DNA of 64,000 nt from Sycobia sp. Sy_11. Lineage: Eukaryota; Arthropoda; Insecta; Hymenoptera; Epichrysomallidae. A program made the translations under genes and the position numbers. The notes beneath the pieces are model-generated. The model saw only the letters and a list, made by a program, of their open reading frames with translations, was not told the DNA's origin and did not search any database. The stretch's first letter is position 1, and each line of letters opens with the position of its first letter. Positions 1 through 14,120 of the stretch are shown in pieces. The DNA lies in contig JACCIC010000015.1 in assembly GCA_018907035.1 (NCBI GenBank), forward strand, positions 1,924,001-1,988,000. Reading direction: 5' to 3'.

Positions 1-1379
1 AGACTCCAATTTCTTGATGAAAAATAATTCCGCAGTAAGTAACAGTGATTAGCAGATAAATTATTTACATCATTCATTTTTTATAACGACGAATGATGAG
101 GCAGTGATTTTTGTTCAAACTTGTATTATTTATTTGTTTATTTTAGAGCGTACAGCAACGTTTCGACAGCTTATTTGCTGTCCTTATTAAGCTACGATAC
201 AATCGTGTATGAATAAGGGCATCATGCAATTTAATTATGATTAATTAACAAGTCTATAATGATAGTTAAAATATATCTCGATTAAAAGTATTGTAGAAAT
301 TTACCAAGCTATTGTATGTTAGATGTGTCATTTTTTAAAAACTGAAGGAGAATAAGGAAACCTGCTAGATCAATAACCATAAAATATAAGCATAAACTGT
401 GGCAATATAAAACAAATGGAGTCAGTTAGTTATGTTATAATATACGATCGATTACAAATTATAGATAAATATGTTGTCACGAGTAAGTTACTATTTATTA
501 TAGTATTAACCTTATAGATTATAAGCTTATGTAACATTAACGATATAATAAAATAAAAGGATCCATTGGATAAAAAAATAATAATAAGCTAAGAGAATGA
601 TTAGAGTTATTAATAATTATTATAAAATGAATTTTTTTTTATTCTTGAAAAATTGAGTATCCTAATTAACTATCCTTATGGACTAATATAATTTAATATG
701 ATATAAGTTAATCAATAAATTAGAAATAAATTTATGATAATTTTATCACGATAATTGTATCTTGATAAGGACAGAAATTAAGATGTCGAAAAATGTTTTA
801 ATCAAAAATAAAGACTCATTCCTAAAAAATCTTTCGTTTTTGTGTCAGTAATTTTTTTAGTTTATTCAATCCTAAAAATGATTAAGGATCTTCTACTTAG
901 ATCAAAATCTGTAATGGAACAAAATAAAAAAATCTTTGACAATACCATATATTGCGATTATTATCAAATTACAGCTCATACTCACGTTTGGACGATTTAT
1001 TCGAAATTTAATGAATAATCGCATGTAATTTGCATTCAATCGTAATCGTTCATTCGATGCTTAATTTCATTATACTGTAAACTTTAAAGAGTATTTTTGA
1101 TTGACATGGAAATTTGGATTTCCAAAACGCTCTTCGAAACGACTGCAAAGACTGCACTCGTTATTAGGTTTCTGATTTTTTAGGCGATTAAGATCGTAAC
1201 AAAATAAAATAATTACGAATGCAATGGGTACTTTTAACTACATGTCATGCAGTTCCGTATATATGTCGATAACTCTTAGCTTTCAATTCACGGTGAACGT
1301 ATAATCACTACCTCTGTATCGAGCACAAAAAGTTAACAATGCAAAATCCCGTTATTAGATATTCGCTTCGATTTACAGA
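1..1379. other. AT-rich non-coding DNA
   Basis: No gene, element or structured repeat recognised. Confidence 0.6.
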
Positions 1380-1703
1380 TTCTCTCTCTTCTCTCTCTCT
1401 CTCTCTCTCCCTCACGCACTCTTCAGCGCCCAATATGGTTTGCCATTTGCTCGTGGAAAAATCTGAGCACGCGGAGATTCATGATTCCCCGAATATTCGC
1501 CGAGCGAGGCATTAAATAAAAGAAAGAAAAAAAAGCGAAGGAAAGTCCCGCAATCTGGCACTAAAGCGGGCCTCGAATTTTTAACATCTCCGCTCGGACA
1601 TGGAATACATAATTCAAGCGCGCCTCGCATCGGCTTTTCCATGCATATTTCAATCGAACCGAGAAGGTGGGATCGAATCGTGGAGTGATAAAGATATATA
1701 TGT

Positions 1704-1751
<48 letters not shown>

Positions 1752-2030
1752 GGAAATATGAGAAGAGCGCGTGCGCGCGCGATCGCGCCTCGTCGTCGTA
1801 TGTGCTGCGCGCAAAAGCCAGTGGCCAACCTCCTCTGGCGCGCATCTGCGCGTCCTTCCTGCAGTTGTCCTCCGGGGTGCATCCGATTATCGGCATTGCT
1901 TTTCCTTCGCGGGGTAAGGGCCTCGGTCAAGGGTTATGTTCCCACAGATGCTGGGGGAAAAGGGCTGGGATCACGGGCGACGTCGACGAGGAAGAGCACG
2001 GGCGACCGATCGACGGGATTTTGAGTCTCC
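1380..2030. other. GC/CpG island bracketed by CT and GA microsatellites
   Basis: (CT)n at 1,380-1,409 and (GA)n at 1,703-1,749 are inverted relative to one another. A CpG-dense stretch rich in CGCG (1,750-2,020) follows. The open frames across it, on both strands, encode Arg/Ser/Leu-rich low-complexity peptides and are not credible genes. It is a possible regulatory island. Confidence 0.5.
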
Positions 2031-3429
2031 TTCTGTTTTTCTTTTTTCTGTATTTTGTTTTTTTTTTTTTCTTTAACGCTGTCTTTGGCGTACGTTCATC
2101 TTTCACAGAGTCGTCTGGAATGGAACAATTACTTTTATCAATCTTTCAATCGCTTGCTAACGGAATGATACTTACTTCCAGTCACGAATCATTGCTCTAA
2201 CGTGATGTGACGTAGGGAAAACAAAAATTTAGAATCGTCAATGACGGAATTGCGTCGATGGAAAAGGAATTTTTGTCGAACATCATTTTCTTAAATGATG
2301 AAAAGAATCGTATAAAATCGGAAAAAGCTTGTTGTACACAGTAGACAAATATGACCGTTGCAAAGGCTAAAATGTTCAGGATACCTATACCATCTAAGCT
2401 AGAACAGTTTTACTTTTCAAGAGATTAACATTAATTATGTCGCACGACTACGATATTTCCTCACGTACTCTGAAAATAGTCTGACAGTTACGAAAGGATC
2501 GTGGCCAATACCTCTACGTTCTGAATGAAAGATTAAATATTTTTTGTATCTATTTTTTTGTAACCAAATCTGCTCGTTGCTATGCATCAAAAATATCGTC
2601 CAGATTTCTTCTTGCAGAGAAATTGATGCTAATTGCCTGGACGGGCCTTCTGTTCTAATTTCGATAAAAAAATACAGGATATCTCTTTCCCATTAGCTTT
2701 TTGAAATACTCATCGCACATTTATAGATTGAGTTTTATCGAAATCTTTAGTGCAGCGCATTCAAGGCGCCGAAGCAAAAATTTACACGCAACAAGGTTTT
2801 CTAATGCCTTACCACCTATTCAAGGTATTAGTGAAGATAAGAACGATATTGAAAATTGACCCACATCGTAGACACTGAAAATATCAAAATATAAATTATC
2901 TGTTAAATATAATATAGCAAGTCCCAAGTGGAAATGTAGTCGCGCTCTGATCAGAAATGTTACTTTTCAAGTTTACAAATTTGAGCAATTTATTCAATAA
3001 ATTTATGCGTGTAAAAGAATATTTTTTTGGACAGTTAGATCATTAAAGTCTCTTCCCACATTTTTATCAAAACCTATATGAATCTTATACTTTTCTAGAA
3101 AATACTTTCAGGTATTAAAATTATTGCAAATTTCTGAAATTAATACATTAATATGGAAATGAGATAATTTATACTCTATATAAGCAGTATAATCTAGTAG
3201 ATAAAATTTTACGGTTTTCACAATCGATTTAATATCCATATTATTCTTTTACATGCATTGGCTCTATTGGCTCTACTGTTTATTCTTCTATATTTTATAT
3301 CGTTTACTAAAAAATTATTATCGAAAAATCTCATTTATTTGTATTAATAGAAAAGAAAAACATTTTATCGTTCCATTTAATAATTCTGAAAATGTATTTC
3401 GTGCCTTGCGTAGTATTTTACCCTCTGGG
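2031..3429. other. AT-rich non-coding DNA
   Basis: A T-rich tract lies near 2,036-2,072. Nothing else was recognised. Confidence 0.55.
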
Positions 3430-3935
3430 CCTTTAACAGAAATGTCCCGTCCAAATGGAAGAAGTGACGAGAATCAAAATTTTAGCCTGCGAATAATGTC
3501 CCGAGTATGTCTTTACTTTCCGGCACACGGGCAGGGATAAGGGTAGCGACTAAAATTTCTCAAATTCCCGCCAGGAGGCAGTTATCTGCTTCGCGGAACG
3601 AGGCTTCGGTGCGGCGCCTCGGTCAACGCGCGCTTTTGAAGAAAGGCGTTAACAAGGGGGGAGGGGGGGGTTGGCTACGAGTTATAGCTGTCGCTTATAC
3701 ACTTTTCAGCAGCTCCTCGATCCACTCGTTTCCGAATTCATCGAATTTATATTTTCGCAGGGGAGCGCCGAGGCGCGTCACTTTATTCGCGCGGCCCCCA
3801 TTCCCCATCTCTTATTCAGACGAGAAACGTCTCGCTCAGGTTTCCCGGCCCGAGAAGTGCGCTTGATTACTTTGTGCACGCTCTGCCCCCCCCCCTCTCT
3901 CTCTCGCTCGCTCTCTTCCACTCTCATTCTGGCTT
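3430..3935. other. GC island with G run and C run
   Basis: Abrupt CpG-rich segment. A G5-A-G8 run lies at 3,656-3,670 and a C10 run at 3,886-3,895 leads into a CT tract. No coding similarity. Confidence 0.5.
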
Positions 3936-4979
3936 TAAGATAGAGCGGTTACTTTGTATATACAGCGAAGTTTAATCCCAATGCAAGATCGTTGTTTCTT
4001 GATTTGCAATGAAGTAATAACATCGTATAAGTAATTAATGCGTTCATTTTCTTTGTGTAAAGTCTACTGTTCTAAGCGAATTATTCGCGGAGAAATTACT
4101 GTTTAATGAAACGTTCGAAATCATTGATGCTCAAATTGTAATAGAAATTAGTGTTTATAAATTCCTGAGCTTTACGACTTCATAATCCCATGACAATGCT
4201 GCATCATTCGAACTATGTGAAGAAATTGCTCGTTTTAATGATTAACGGTAGGCTAAAATTTGATGCAAATTTACCTTCTTTTTTATCGCATTTTTTGTTT
4301 TTCCGAATCGCTAATTTTTTAATCTAGAGGATGAAACCTTTGTTATTATTATTACGACAAATATATATATATAATATGGAAGTATATATATACTGAAAAA
4401 ACATATTAAAAATTTCATGCAATTGGAATAACTTCTATGGTTTTTCATTGTGAATTTTAAACTGAAAAATTGAAAAAATTTTGTAAATTAAAAGTTTGTC
4501 GAAGCTTTGAAGACAGTATTGCTTGGAAGAATTTTTTTTTCTTCCAATGATGAATGTGAGGTCATATTCTCGAAGGTAGTAAACACACCGTTCTCAATTT
4601 CAGTTCGTGTAGATAATTTTAATAATCGAGATGAATTGTCGACGAGCAGATTTTTGACAATCTTGAATTTCTATAAGTCTGATTTAAAATACTCCAGCGG
4701 GTCTTCGATTTACTTTGAATTGCATGAAGGAAAATGTTTTCTCAAATTAAGATATTAAGTCCATCTAAGGATAAGTAATATTCATCGTTAGTATACCCAA
4801 TACATGTGAATATACCGAATAATTTATGGAGAAAACAGATAATTTTCTATTTAGTTCGATTCAAGATAATGCGCACATCGTAACTGATAATAGTTTTTCC
4901 AGCCCACGGCTATTAAGCTCGTTAAGAAGTTGATCGTAAAGAAGTATGTCTTTAAAAAAAAAAATAACGTTTCGGTTGG
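3936..4979. other. AT-rich non-coding DNA
   Basis: An 83-codon open frame at 4,507-4,758 has no recognisable motif and ordinary AT-rich composition. It is not called as a gene. Confidence 0.5.
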
Positions 4980-5400
4980 ATATTCGCTACCTCTCCTCCT
5001 TTAATCGCGAATAAAGAGCAGCGTTCGCGCGCCAGGTCTTTACATCCCCCGCGCTACTTCCACGATTGCGCATAACCTAAGACACCCCTTGCGCCCCGTC
5101 ACGCGATGCCACCCCCCCCCCATCGATTCGCAATGAAATCGTTCTCGCTCTCATAGCGGAATCTCGAGCAACATGTGTATGTGTGGGTGTACGTGCGCTT
5201 CTATGGAAAAAAAAGAGGGAGAAAAACCAGATACGGATATAGTAATCGGGCACGGGCATCGAGCGAGTAACTTTTAAGAGGAGAGCGAAGGGTGCGCGAT
5301 GTTTCTTAAGCTTCCTCGCAACTGCTCTGTTTTATCTTATCTTTTCATTTTGGCCGAGAGTGGCGAAGGAATGACTGTGGTGAGCTTTCTCGCACGAGCT
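4980..5400. other. GC island with C10 run
   Basis: CpG-rich, with a C run at 5,112-5,121 and a short GT stretch at 5,175-5,192. No gene seen. Confidence 0.45.
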
Positions 5401-6119
5401 TACGATTTAGTTCTATGATTTTTTTTATTTTTTTTTTTAGTATCTTTTGAGCTTTTTTTATCCGTGGGTCGAAATATTATTGTAGAATTGAAAATGTATT
5501 TTAAAGATTTGAAACTTTTGAACAAAAATAGTTCATTGGTAATATTAGAGGTAAAATGTATTAAATATTGATTAAACTTTTATTAAAATTTATATTACAT
5601 GTTACGATATTTCAACGATCGATGAAAAATTTCAATATCTCTTTCAACAAAAAATTTAATCATTTTATTAAATTAAATTCGTGTAATACGTTGTGTTTTT
5701 ACTTTTTTGGTCAGTGATTATTTTGTGTTAGTTATACCCCCTCGGATGAACTAGAAGAAATCAGTAAATTCAACAAACAAAAAATTTATTGAAGATTGAA
5801 AAAAATAATTAAACAGCAATAAGTCAGTTCGAAAACAATAGGAAGAAATATCTAGATTGTTTTTGCTATCAACACTTAGAATGCCATTCACAGACAGTGT
5901 ATTCGTTCGTTGATTGATCATTGAAAAACTCATGTTAAAAATGCGTTGATACACAAAAATGTTGAAATGTCTTGAACTTTTAGAAACAGACAGAACAGGT
6001 TACCTTTTTGAAATAAATCTCAACTATTAAAAATTACAAAGATCAAGAATTGTTATTATAAAAACATGGAAAACGTAAGATAAAAAACAATTATTTCCAA
6101 AATATGGAAAGTCGAGTCG
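5401..6119. other. AT-rich non-coding DNA
   Basis: Poly-T stretches lie near 5,418-5,440. No gene or element recognised. Confidence 0.5.
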
Positions 6120-7020
6120 ATTGTATTTCACGCGCGCACTGTCAGTCGATGCGATAAGAGTACGAAACGAAACTCTGTCTCCCTCCGGGACAGGGAGGGG
6201 GAGAGGCTAATCATCAAATGAAATCAGTATCTCTTTTTCCAAGTGCGCGCGCGCGCGCGCGCTCAACTCGCGCAAGGAGCGAATAATCCGATTCTTCGCG
6301 ACAGCTTAATCCATTTAAATTCGAGCGTGCAATGGATATAATTGTAAAAAGCGCGGAGAATTCACGGTGGAAATTATCAGAGAAAAATTGAATCGAACAA
6401 CGCGCAGATGAACGGCAAGGGCAACGGATTTTAGGGGTTACAACGGGTGCGTTTTGGAATTTCCGGTAAATCGCGAGGTGAAAATTTATGCACTTACTTG
6501 CTATTTTTTTTTTACGGATCACTCAAGGGACCGTTGCGGAACACGAGCGGGTACCTGCGTAGTTGCCTCAGCTGTCTAATGGGAGAATTTTTTTTTTTCC
6601 TTATTGGTTAGATACGTAAACGGGGAATTTTGCTTGTGATCGATACGTCGAGCGTGCTATACGCGCACGCGTATATACATATAAAGTTGTGCGCCGGCAG
6701 GCGTATGGCACCTCGATCGATTTGAACTTGGCTTGCACGCGAATGAATTTCCGGCGCTCAACTTTTTTTCCGTCAGATCTATATTTTTCCCCTACATTTT
6801 GCCGCGTCCGTATGGAAGCGCAGTTATTTTTCTCCAGAAGTCGATGCTGCGTCGGGGCAAGGAAAAGGAAGAATTTAACAACGACGTCCGCTTTTTCCGT
6901 TTTCATAGTGCTTTTTTATAATGGACTCGCTGGATGAGAGATCTTTTCCGTCGAATAGCAAACACTGGCCGTTGCCTCGCCCTCTCCTCGGGCTTGTAAT
7001 TAACAGAAGCCGGTGGGAGC
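6120..7020. other. GC island with (GC)n core
   Basis: A CGCG-rich core (a GCGCGC run near 6,244-6,262) is followed by a second CpG-rich part at 6,640-7,020. Overlapping open frames occur on both strands without family motifs. Confidence 0.45.
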
Positions 7021-10000
7021 GAAAGATGAATTTTTTTTTATTTTTTTATTTTTTTTTTCTTATAATGTTATCGAAACCCAAGCGTGTTTATAGAATGGAT
7101 ACACAAATTTGACATTTATGTCCCAATTTCCATGCAAACAAGTTTAGGAATCGAAAAGTAAGTAAATAAATCATAATTTTTAAAAATTGCCTTTGAGAAT
7201 TCGAGTAACACGATAGATGAAAAAAATCGAACAGCATTAAAATCAATGTTTTTATAATTAAATAAGCAGTAAGAAACATTGTAGAAAGATACCTGCTTGT
7301 AACTTGATACGAATGGTTAAATGTACGATGGAGATTATTTTGATGCTTAAAATAATTATTAATTAAACTAATTCATTTTACAATTCTGCGGGAAGGATTT
7401 TTCTGGCGAGTCGTTGTGAGGTTATGAATCGAATTAGAAATATCTGATTAGAAATCCACATATAACAATAAAAGAAAAATCAGTTAACTTTTTATTTGCT
7501 TGCAAAAATATTAATTTTAAGTGTCTCTTAGTTTAAGAATTTTTTACATTATGAATCTTTCTACTATAAAAACGTCTCTGCAAAAAATCTCGAAGCGCAT
7601 CAGTTCCAAAAGCACACACAATTGTTCAAGTCAAAATGTATTATTGTTCTTTTGTTCTTCTCCTTCTTGAGCAGATTTTTCTTTTCCAAATTTTCAGCGT
7701 ATACACGATATCATTGCTTCAGAATAAACGAGAAACGAGCGTAAAACTAATTAATCATATATACGGAAGTGCTTAATCTTGAAGTAGTAAGTTTTGGAGG
7801 AGACAGTAATGAAAATCCTTATCTGCTAATGGATTTGCCCGTCTGTTGTAGTAATTCTGTAGGTAACGGCTTTCACAGAGCTTTATAGTACTCGTATATA
7901 TCTTTTCATTATAATGGAATTTATAGTTGTTACCCGCTAGATTTAGTAAAATTTATTTATTTTACAAAATTTGATAAGATTTTACGTATAAGATCCGCTT
8001 TTTCGTTGACGATTTAAAACATTATCAAATTGTGCAGTTTCAAAAATAAAAGTTTTTAGCAAAAAGGAGTAGAAGAAGGAATTTCATTTCGAAGCTTGAG
8101 ATCGCTTTAATCTAGTTGAAACATAAAGGAGTAAGGCATTGAGTTACATGCCGTGGATCTAAGATTATTCTAACACTGATGATTTACATTACATGTAAAT
8201 ATAATACAGAGGCCAAATTACTGATCAGTTGGTTTTTTGTTTAAAAAATTACATATCCAACCAAGTGCTTTATTACCATCGTGAATATATAAAATTATAT
8301 AAAAAAATTGTATCTTTGTCACTCAGCGCTGAAATCTGGATTCACTTGGCAATACTGAGGATTTTCGAAAGTATCCTTTATTTCGGGATAAATTTACGAA
8401 TGTATGTAGCATTTGTATTTCAATGCAATTTTATATTTGCCTCGTTATCGAATTATGGGGGGGGGGGTAATTGGCAATGCCGTCAACTTCTAAATTATTT
8501 AGTTAGATCAGGGATTTCTTAAAGCGAACAGCTGATTTGAGTGTGCTGCCAAACAAATAAATAATTCGCTGTACGAACGTGATTGGAAGTCAAACCTTGG
8601 ACCAGTGCTGGTAGAGCTTGGCTCTTACGTACAATTAATTAATCGGGTCTTTTATACAGACTGTATCGAAACTCGTTATTCGGACGAATTTATTATCAAA
8701 AATATATCGATGATTATACTCGAACGTTGTAGACTGCTGTTTGGTAAAATTAATTAATATTTTCTTTCGCAGTATAGATCAGAACGCCAAATAACATTCA
8801 GAATTATTAGTGAAAATGTTGTGTATCTGTAATCACAAAATTCAAAGAAAATAATACGAACTTTAATTAAATGCAATGTCTTTAATTGGATCATACGTTA
8901 TACAATTATGAATGAATTATTTGACATACCAACATTAACATATGTTGAAATTTCCACTTAACATGTGTAAAGATAATCATGGTTGAAGATGCTGATAAAA
9001 GAAAAAAAAGGGATTACGTTACTGTCACAAAGTAATTTTAGTCACCGATTAAAGCTGAAGCTATCGCAACATTTTGAAGAACATATAGAGATTGAAAAAG
9101 TACACATAAATGGAATGGATTTCTAATGGTGTATTGATCAGATACGGTATGATAGGACCACAGTAAATTTTAGAAATTACTGAATAATAATAAATAACAG
9201 CCAGAATGCCATGAAGGGCGAAAGAAATCTTATTATTTTTTCTATACTAAAATTACTTATCATTATAATTATAAACAGATTCAGAATGGTCAAAATAACG
9301 GAGAACCGAAACCGGCGATCGTTTTTGAACTTTAAGAAATCGAAAGTATTTACAAAGAAGATCCTTCGACACAGTGAAATTGCGTTTGGATAATCGGTGA
9401 ATGGGGGAAAGAAGCATCTTTGCAAAAACATGATTTTTATAGATTTTGGGTAAAATAATACATGTAACTTTCTTTTTTAGATTTTTATTAGCACAATATT
9501 TAGGACCACTAATTAGTTGAAAAATCGTTGAAATGTACTCTGAATGTTGAATTCCCCTGTGCGTCATATGGCCATATATTATATTCTCACTCATATGCAA
9601 AAAGTTAAAAAAGTTGAGAAAAATAATTGGAGATTGTTGCAAATATAACATAATCTGTACAAAAGCAGTATTCTTAATGTTTTGTACTACTATTTTGTAC
9701 TACTATTTGTATAATATTTCGCACTACTATTCAAGACATGAGAATGTAATAGTCCAAATAAAGTATTTTAAAGTATGAAAAGAAATGTTTATCGTGGCTC
9801 GAAGTAGGCGAGACTTATTACATTTACAATAGTACTTAATACATAATAATATTGCAATAATACACTAAGCAATATACAAACGGTCATACTTACATTGACT
9901 GCTTTTACTAATCTAATTTTTGCGGAATTAATTGAATATATTATCATAAGCGTACCTATTTACAAAATCAAATTGGTTATAAAAAAAATTGTTCGATAAA

Positions 10001-10199
10001 ACTATAACAGGATAACACAACACAAAATGATGTCACAGCAATCAGTAGCCAATCACATTTAAAATGATTAAAAATACGATATTTTACAAAATAAAATCAC
10101 TAATCCTTTATCAAATTTAAAAATTTTCATATTTCTATTGCAAACGGAAAAAAAGCATCGACGTATTGCTGGAAAAGAACAAATAATACATTCTTATTT
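7021..10199. other. AT-rich non-coding DNA with short tandem repeat
   Basis: A G11 run lies at 8,457-8,467. Three to four imperfect copies of a TTTGTACTACTA unit lie at 9,678-9,732. Nothing else was recognised. Confidence 0.5.
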
Positions 10200-10456
10200 C
10201 GTTCAATTCCCAATTGCGAAATGAGGAATATCGTAATCAGGTTGGTGATAATCGTGTACCGTCATCGATTCAAGGTTCGACCTGGCACAGTTAAAACAAT
10301 CGCGCATGTAACCAATATAGACGGTCATAGTAGGGCTTAAACACGAGTAACAATTGTCGAGGAGTATAATTAAGCTGATCCAGGGTATAGTAATGTTCCC
10401 CCGATAACCCGGCGGCTCCAATTCAAATTCCCCGATGACGGGAGTGTTACTTGGGG

Positions 10457-10512
<56 letters not shown>

Positions 10513-10770
10513 TGGGGAGTAGAGCGGTCGGATCGCTCCGATCAGCTACGACCGACATGTTTCTACAAGTGTCGACATCCTGCGGACTTCGTCCTACCCC
10601 GAATTCTTCCTTCGCCGGTGTCCTACATACGTCTTGAATTTGCTATAACCGCGTAATTTCGCCGTCGCAGCTACAGTTCCGATTGGCAGGGACACCGGCG
10701 TCAGATTTTGCGTCAGCCGGTACGTAATTAAGCGAGGCACAATGATATTGCCTAACTTCTTGATCGGCGT
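10200..10770. other. GC-richer island with long GA microsatellite
   Basis: (GA)n at 10,459-10,500 runs into (ACAG)n to 10,512. The flanks are rich in CGG/CCG words and CpG. It is a candidate regulatory island. Confidence 0.45.
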
Positions 10771-11929
10771 TTTAACGATTTACACGCTACTGGTGCTCGG
10801 ACATTGTTTGCGAAAAACTGAAAAAATATCCGTATATAGCTGAAAAACATAGGCCGAGACAAATTACGACAGCAGTGTTCTCAGTTATTGGCAAAGAAAA
10901 CGTTTACCGTGTGTACGAGGACGCCACTGTATCCAAGACAAAATGGCAGCCGTCGAGGTTCGAATAGTACAGAGTATATATTGAGTGAACTTTTTAATGA
11001 AAAAATATAGATGTTAATGCTTGAAATATTTATTTAAATAAGGTACTATATATTTTATAATCCTATAACAATCAGAAAAACTAATAGTAATAGAATGAAT
11101 ATTTTGATAAATTCATAGTATTAAGGGATTGAATACTATGAATTTTTAAAAATGTTCATTATTATTACTATTAGGTTTTATGAATATTTTTTAAATTATT
11201 TTTTAATAAAGAATTGTATATAATAATTTAAGCCATAGTGAGTTAATGACTATTTCTATTTATTCATTTTTTTCTAGTCAAACCTTACATTATATATATA
11301 TATATATATATATATAATTTAAATATTATGCAAATATTCGACATATCTTAAATTTTTCTACGCTAATTATTTGAATTTCCTAAAAAAATGTAAAAAATTC
11401 ACATCATTGCAATAATTCAAATTTCAAACTAACAGGAAACAGATAAGTTAGATGCAACATAAACAGCATGAATGTTATGGTCTTCAGCTAAGAAAAAGAT
11501 CTTTGAAGTAGCGAGAAAGCATGAAATGTTCATATCCACAAGTAACTCTATATGTTACATACAACAAATACAATAGACAAGGTTCATTTTGATACAGTTT
11601 TTACTTAAAACTAAGAGTAAGCAAGGCGCACTTAAATAAAAAAAAGGCAAGGTTTTTAGGTCTTTGTTATATTTAATACATTTTCCACGTTCTCGAGGAA
11701 ATGGGTTCGCCGGTGAAGTAAGCCTCTCCTTGTAAGCGTGTAAATATGTAGAAATCGATATTTATGTATATATATAAAGCTAAATAAAGAAAATTTTATT
11801 TAATTTACATAATGACAAATGCATGTGATAAAAAAGGCAGCGCAGACGAAAGTTTATAAGATACGCATCCTTTCCGATTGCCTAGAAATTCAATTTCCAT
11901 AAAGTATTGAAATTGTAGCTTCTGGTAAT
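10771..11929. other. AT-rich non-coding DNA with (AT)n
   Basis: An (AT)n stretch lies at 11,291-11,317. No gene seen. Confidence 0.5.
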
Positions 11930-12300
11930 TTGAACCAAGAGTTTCTGCTCGCATCCTGGCCCCAGAGGCCACGTCAGCGAAACAATCCTCCTCGCGCGCC
12001 ATCGATACTCACGGAAGCCGCGCGAACCGGCCAATTCATCCATCGGTCGCGCCATTGTGGCAACCGCTCCGTCAGTCCTCTCCCCCCCCCCCTCAGTACC
12101 TTTTTCCAATTAGCCCCGCAATTACGGCAGTGGGGCCGCGCTAATGGGGAAACGTTGGCGTCGCCCGGCTCTTCGGGGCGAGAGAACTGCGCGCGCGCGC
12201 GTGGGCAGCGCGGTACGCGGGAAATTCATAAAGAGCTCGGGGTCGCATTGCGATTCGATCGAGGCAAATGTCGAGGTGTATAGGTTTTTAAGTGAGATAG
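11930..12300. other. GC island with C11 run and TAAT-core words
   Basis: A C run lies at 12,082-12,092. CCAATTAGCCCCGCAATTACGG and GCGCTAATGGGG place AATTA/TAAT words in a CpG-rich setting, and (GC)n follows at about 12,189-12,201. It looks regulatory rather than coding. Confidence 0.45.
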
Positions 12301-13167
12301 AAGAGGGTATGAATGGCGTTAATTTTTCTTTATTGTACAGCGGATTAATAGATTAAAATTAGGGCAATTGCCAGGGACACGCTTGGTTTACTGTTATTGT
12401 TTCTCAAGTTTAAATTTATTGAAATTATGATCTGTTAAGTCGATAATTTATTACCCTACGCAATCTAGTGCTCAAGAAAATTACTATTTATTTCTTTAAC
12501 ATAGTACACTAAAAATAATATTAAAAGAAATCTGCTAACAAGTTTTAAAATGTTTCCAGATTATTTCACTATCGACATTCTATTTCACCCAAGTCTATTA
12601 AAGTGAAAATACCAGCGATTCGATTACAAAATATTGAAAAAAAATAAATAAAAAACCTTATTTTGTAAACAACGTTTCAATTATGGTTTGAATAGTTTTT
12701 AAATTATAATAATTAACTACTGATGATTAATTATAATATTTGTTCTACTAATAATTACTCTATTATTTATCTTACTAATAATTCATTCTCATAAACTCTA
12801 ATAATTACTATTAATTAGTCTACTTTTTTCAAAGTTTTGTTAAAAGTTTTCAATATAAATATAAAATGCAACAATTGTAAAAATTGCAGTCGATCACTAT
12901 AATAAAATTGCAGAACCTTTTTACGTTTAAATTATCAAAGTATTAATTATCAATAAACATTGTCTCGTTTAATCATATATATCGTAATTAATTCGTCGGC
13001 ATAAATTAGAAATGCATTGAATAATAAAAACTCATTTTTGTCACGGGAAAGCGAAAAGCGCGGAGAGAAGGGGGGTGGATAGCAGAGTAAAACCGTCTTT
13101 CGATTTTCCATTTTATGGTATCTCTTGCTCTCTCGCTCTCGGTTTACGATTCATAAATATTACCATT

Positions 13168-13218
<51 letters not shown>

Positions 13219-13592
13219 CGAATACTTAATTTATTCATGATTTTATGCATGCGACATTATCCTCGATTCAGCCGTGGAAACGATCGAAAAATTCGTTCGA
13301 AATTTCATTTTTTTTTTTATCGGACGAGCATCAATACCCTTCCCGGATCGTTTATGACTTCTCGCAAATTCTTTAGGTTCGATTCACGCTCTCAATTATT
13401 TTCGATGCGTTTGAACGACGGTAAAAGAAAGAAGAAGAAGAAGGATTACATCAAACGTACCGTCTGTGAGCGTTAAAGCTCTTTTCGCCCGTGAATAATT
13501 CATATTTCCTGCTCACTGCTTCTGCCTATAATTACTTTATTCGCGCATAATTTAATATGCACAGCCAATTATATATGCAATATAATTGATTC

Positions 13593-13644
<52 letters not shown>

Positions 13645-13679
13645 AAAAGGAATCAAGAAATACGCAAATAAAAATGTAT
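12301..13679. other. AT-rich DNA with two (AT)n arrays
   Basis: (AT)n lies at 13,171-13,217 and 13,597-13,641, each preceded by TCATAAATAT. A (GAA)-rich stretch lies near 13,427-13,442. No gene seen. Confidence 0.5.
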
Positions 13680-14120
13680 CAAACGAATCTCTCCTCGTTC
13701 CTTTTTTCTCAGCAGCGCAAAGGAAAAACAATCGTTTCGCGGGCTGGCAACACACAGCGTAATCTTAATACACTGAGCCCCCGCGCGCAAGTACATGCCT
13801 TTACTATTTCAGTAACATCTGCATCAGATTTGCAGGGCAGGAGCCGCTGCGGCGCCACGTGCATAAATCTCGCGGTTTAGGGGGTGGGGGGGGGGGAGGA
13901 CGGCGCGGCGCGAGAGCAGGCGGACGGGGTCGAATTCCACTTCTTTCTGCCTCCGCGGATGGAGGGGAGAACGTCGTGCGGTAAGAACCGGACGTGGGTC
14001 TGAAAAGAAAATGCGGAATAGGGGGTCGCGTATAAGAAGGGGGAGTGGAACAAATGCGCTCGCAAAATAGAATAGAGAGGAGGAAAGAAGTATTATATAT
14101 GCGCGTGTCCCCGAGAAATG
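13680..14120. other. GC island with long G run
   Basis: A G-rich run at 13,880-13,897 sits in a CpG-dense stretch (GCGGCGCC, GGCGCGGCGCG). The open frames on the minus strand are Pro/Arg-rich shadows of the G run. Confidence 0.5.

Noticed and set aside
1412..2200. 172- and 132-codon frames on opposite strands
   Set aside because: They run through the GA tract and poly-T, giving SLSLSLS and FFFFF peptides, with no domain.
10459..10512. Tandem arrays as a CRISPR-like or satellite structure
   Set aside because: These are simple dinucleotide microsatellites without spacers or units of useful length.
13376..13392. GGTTCGATTCACG as a tRNA T-arm
   Set aside because: No A box or matching acceptor and anticodon stems upstream.
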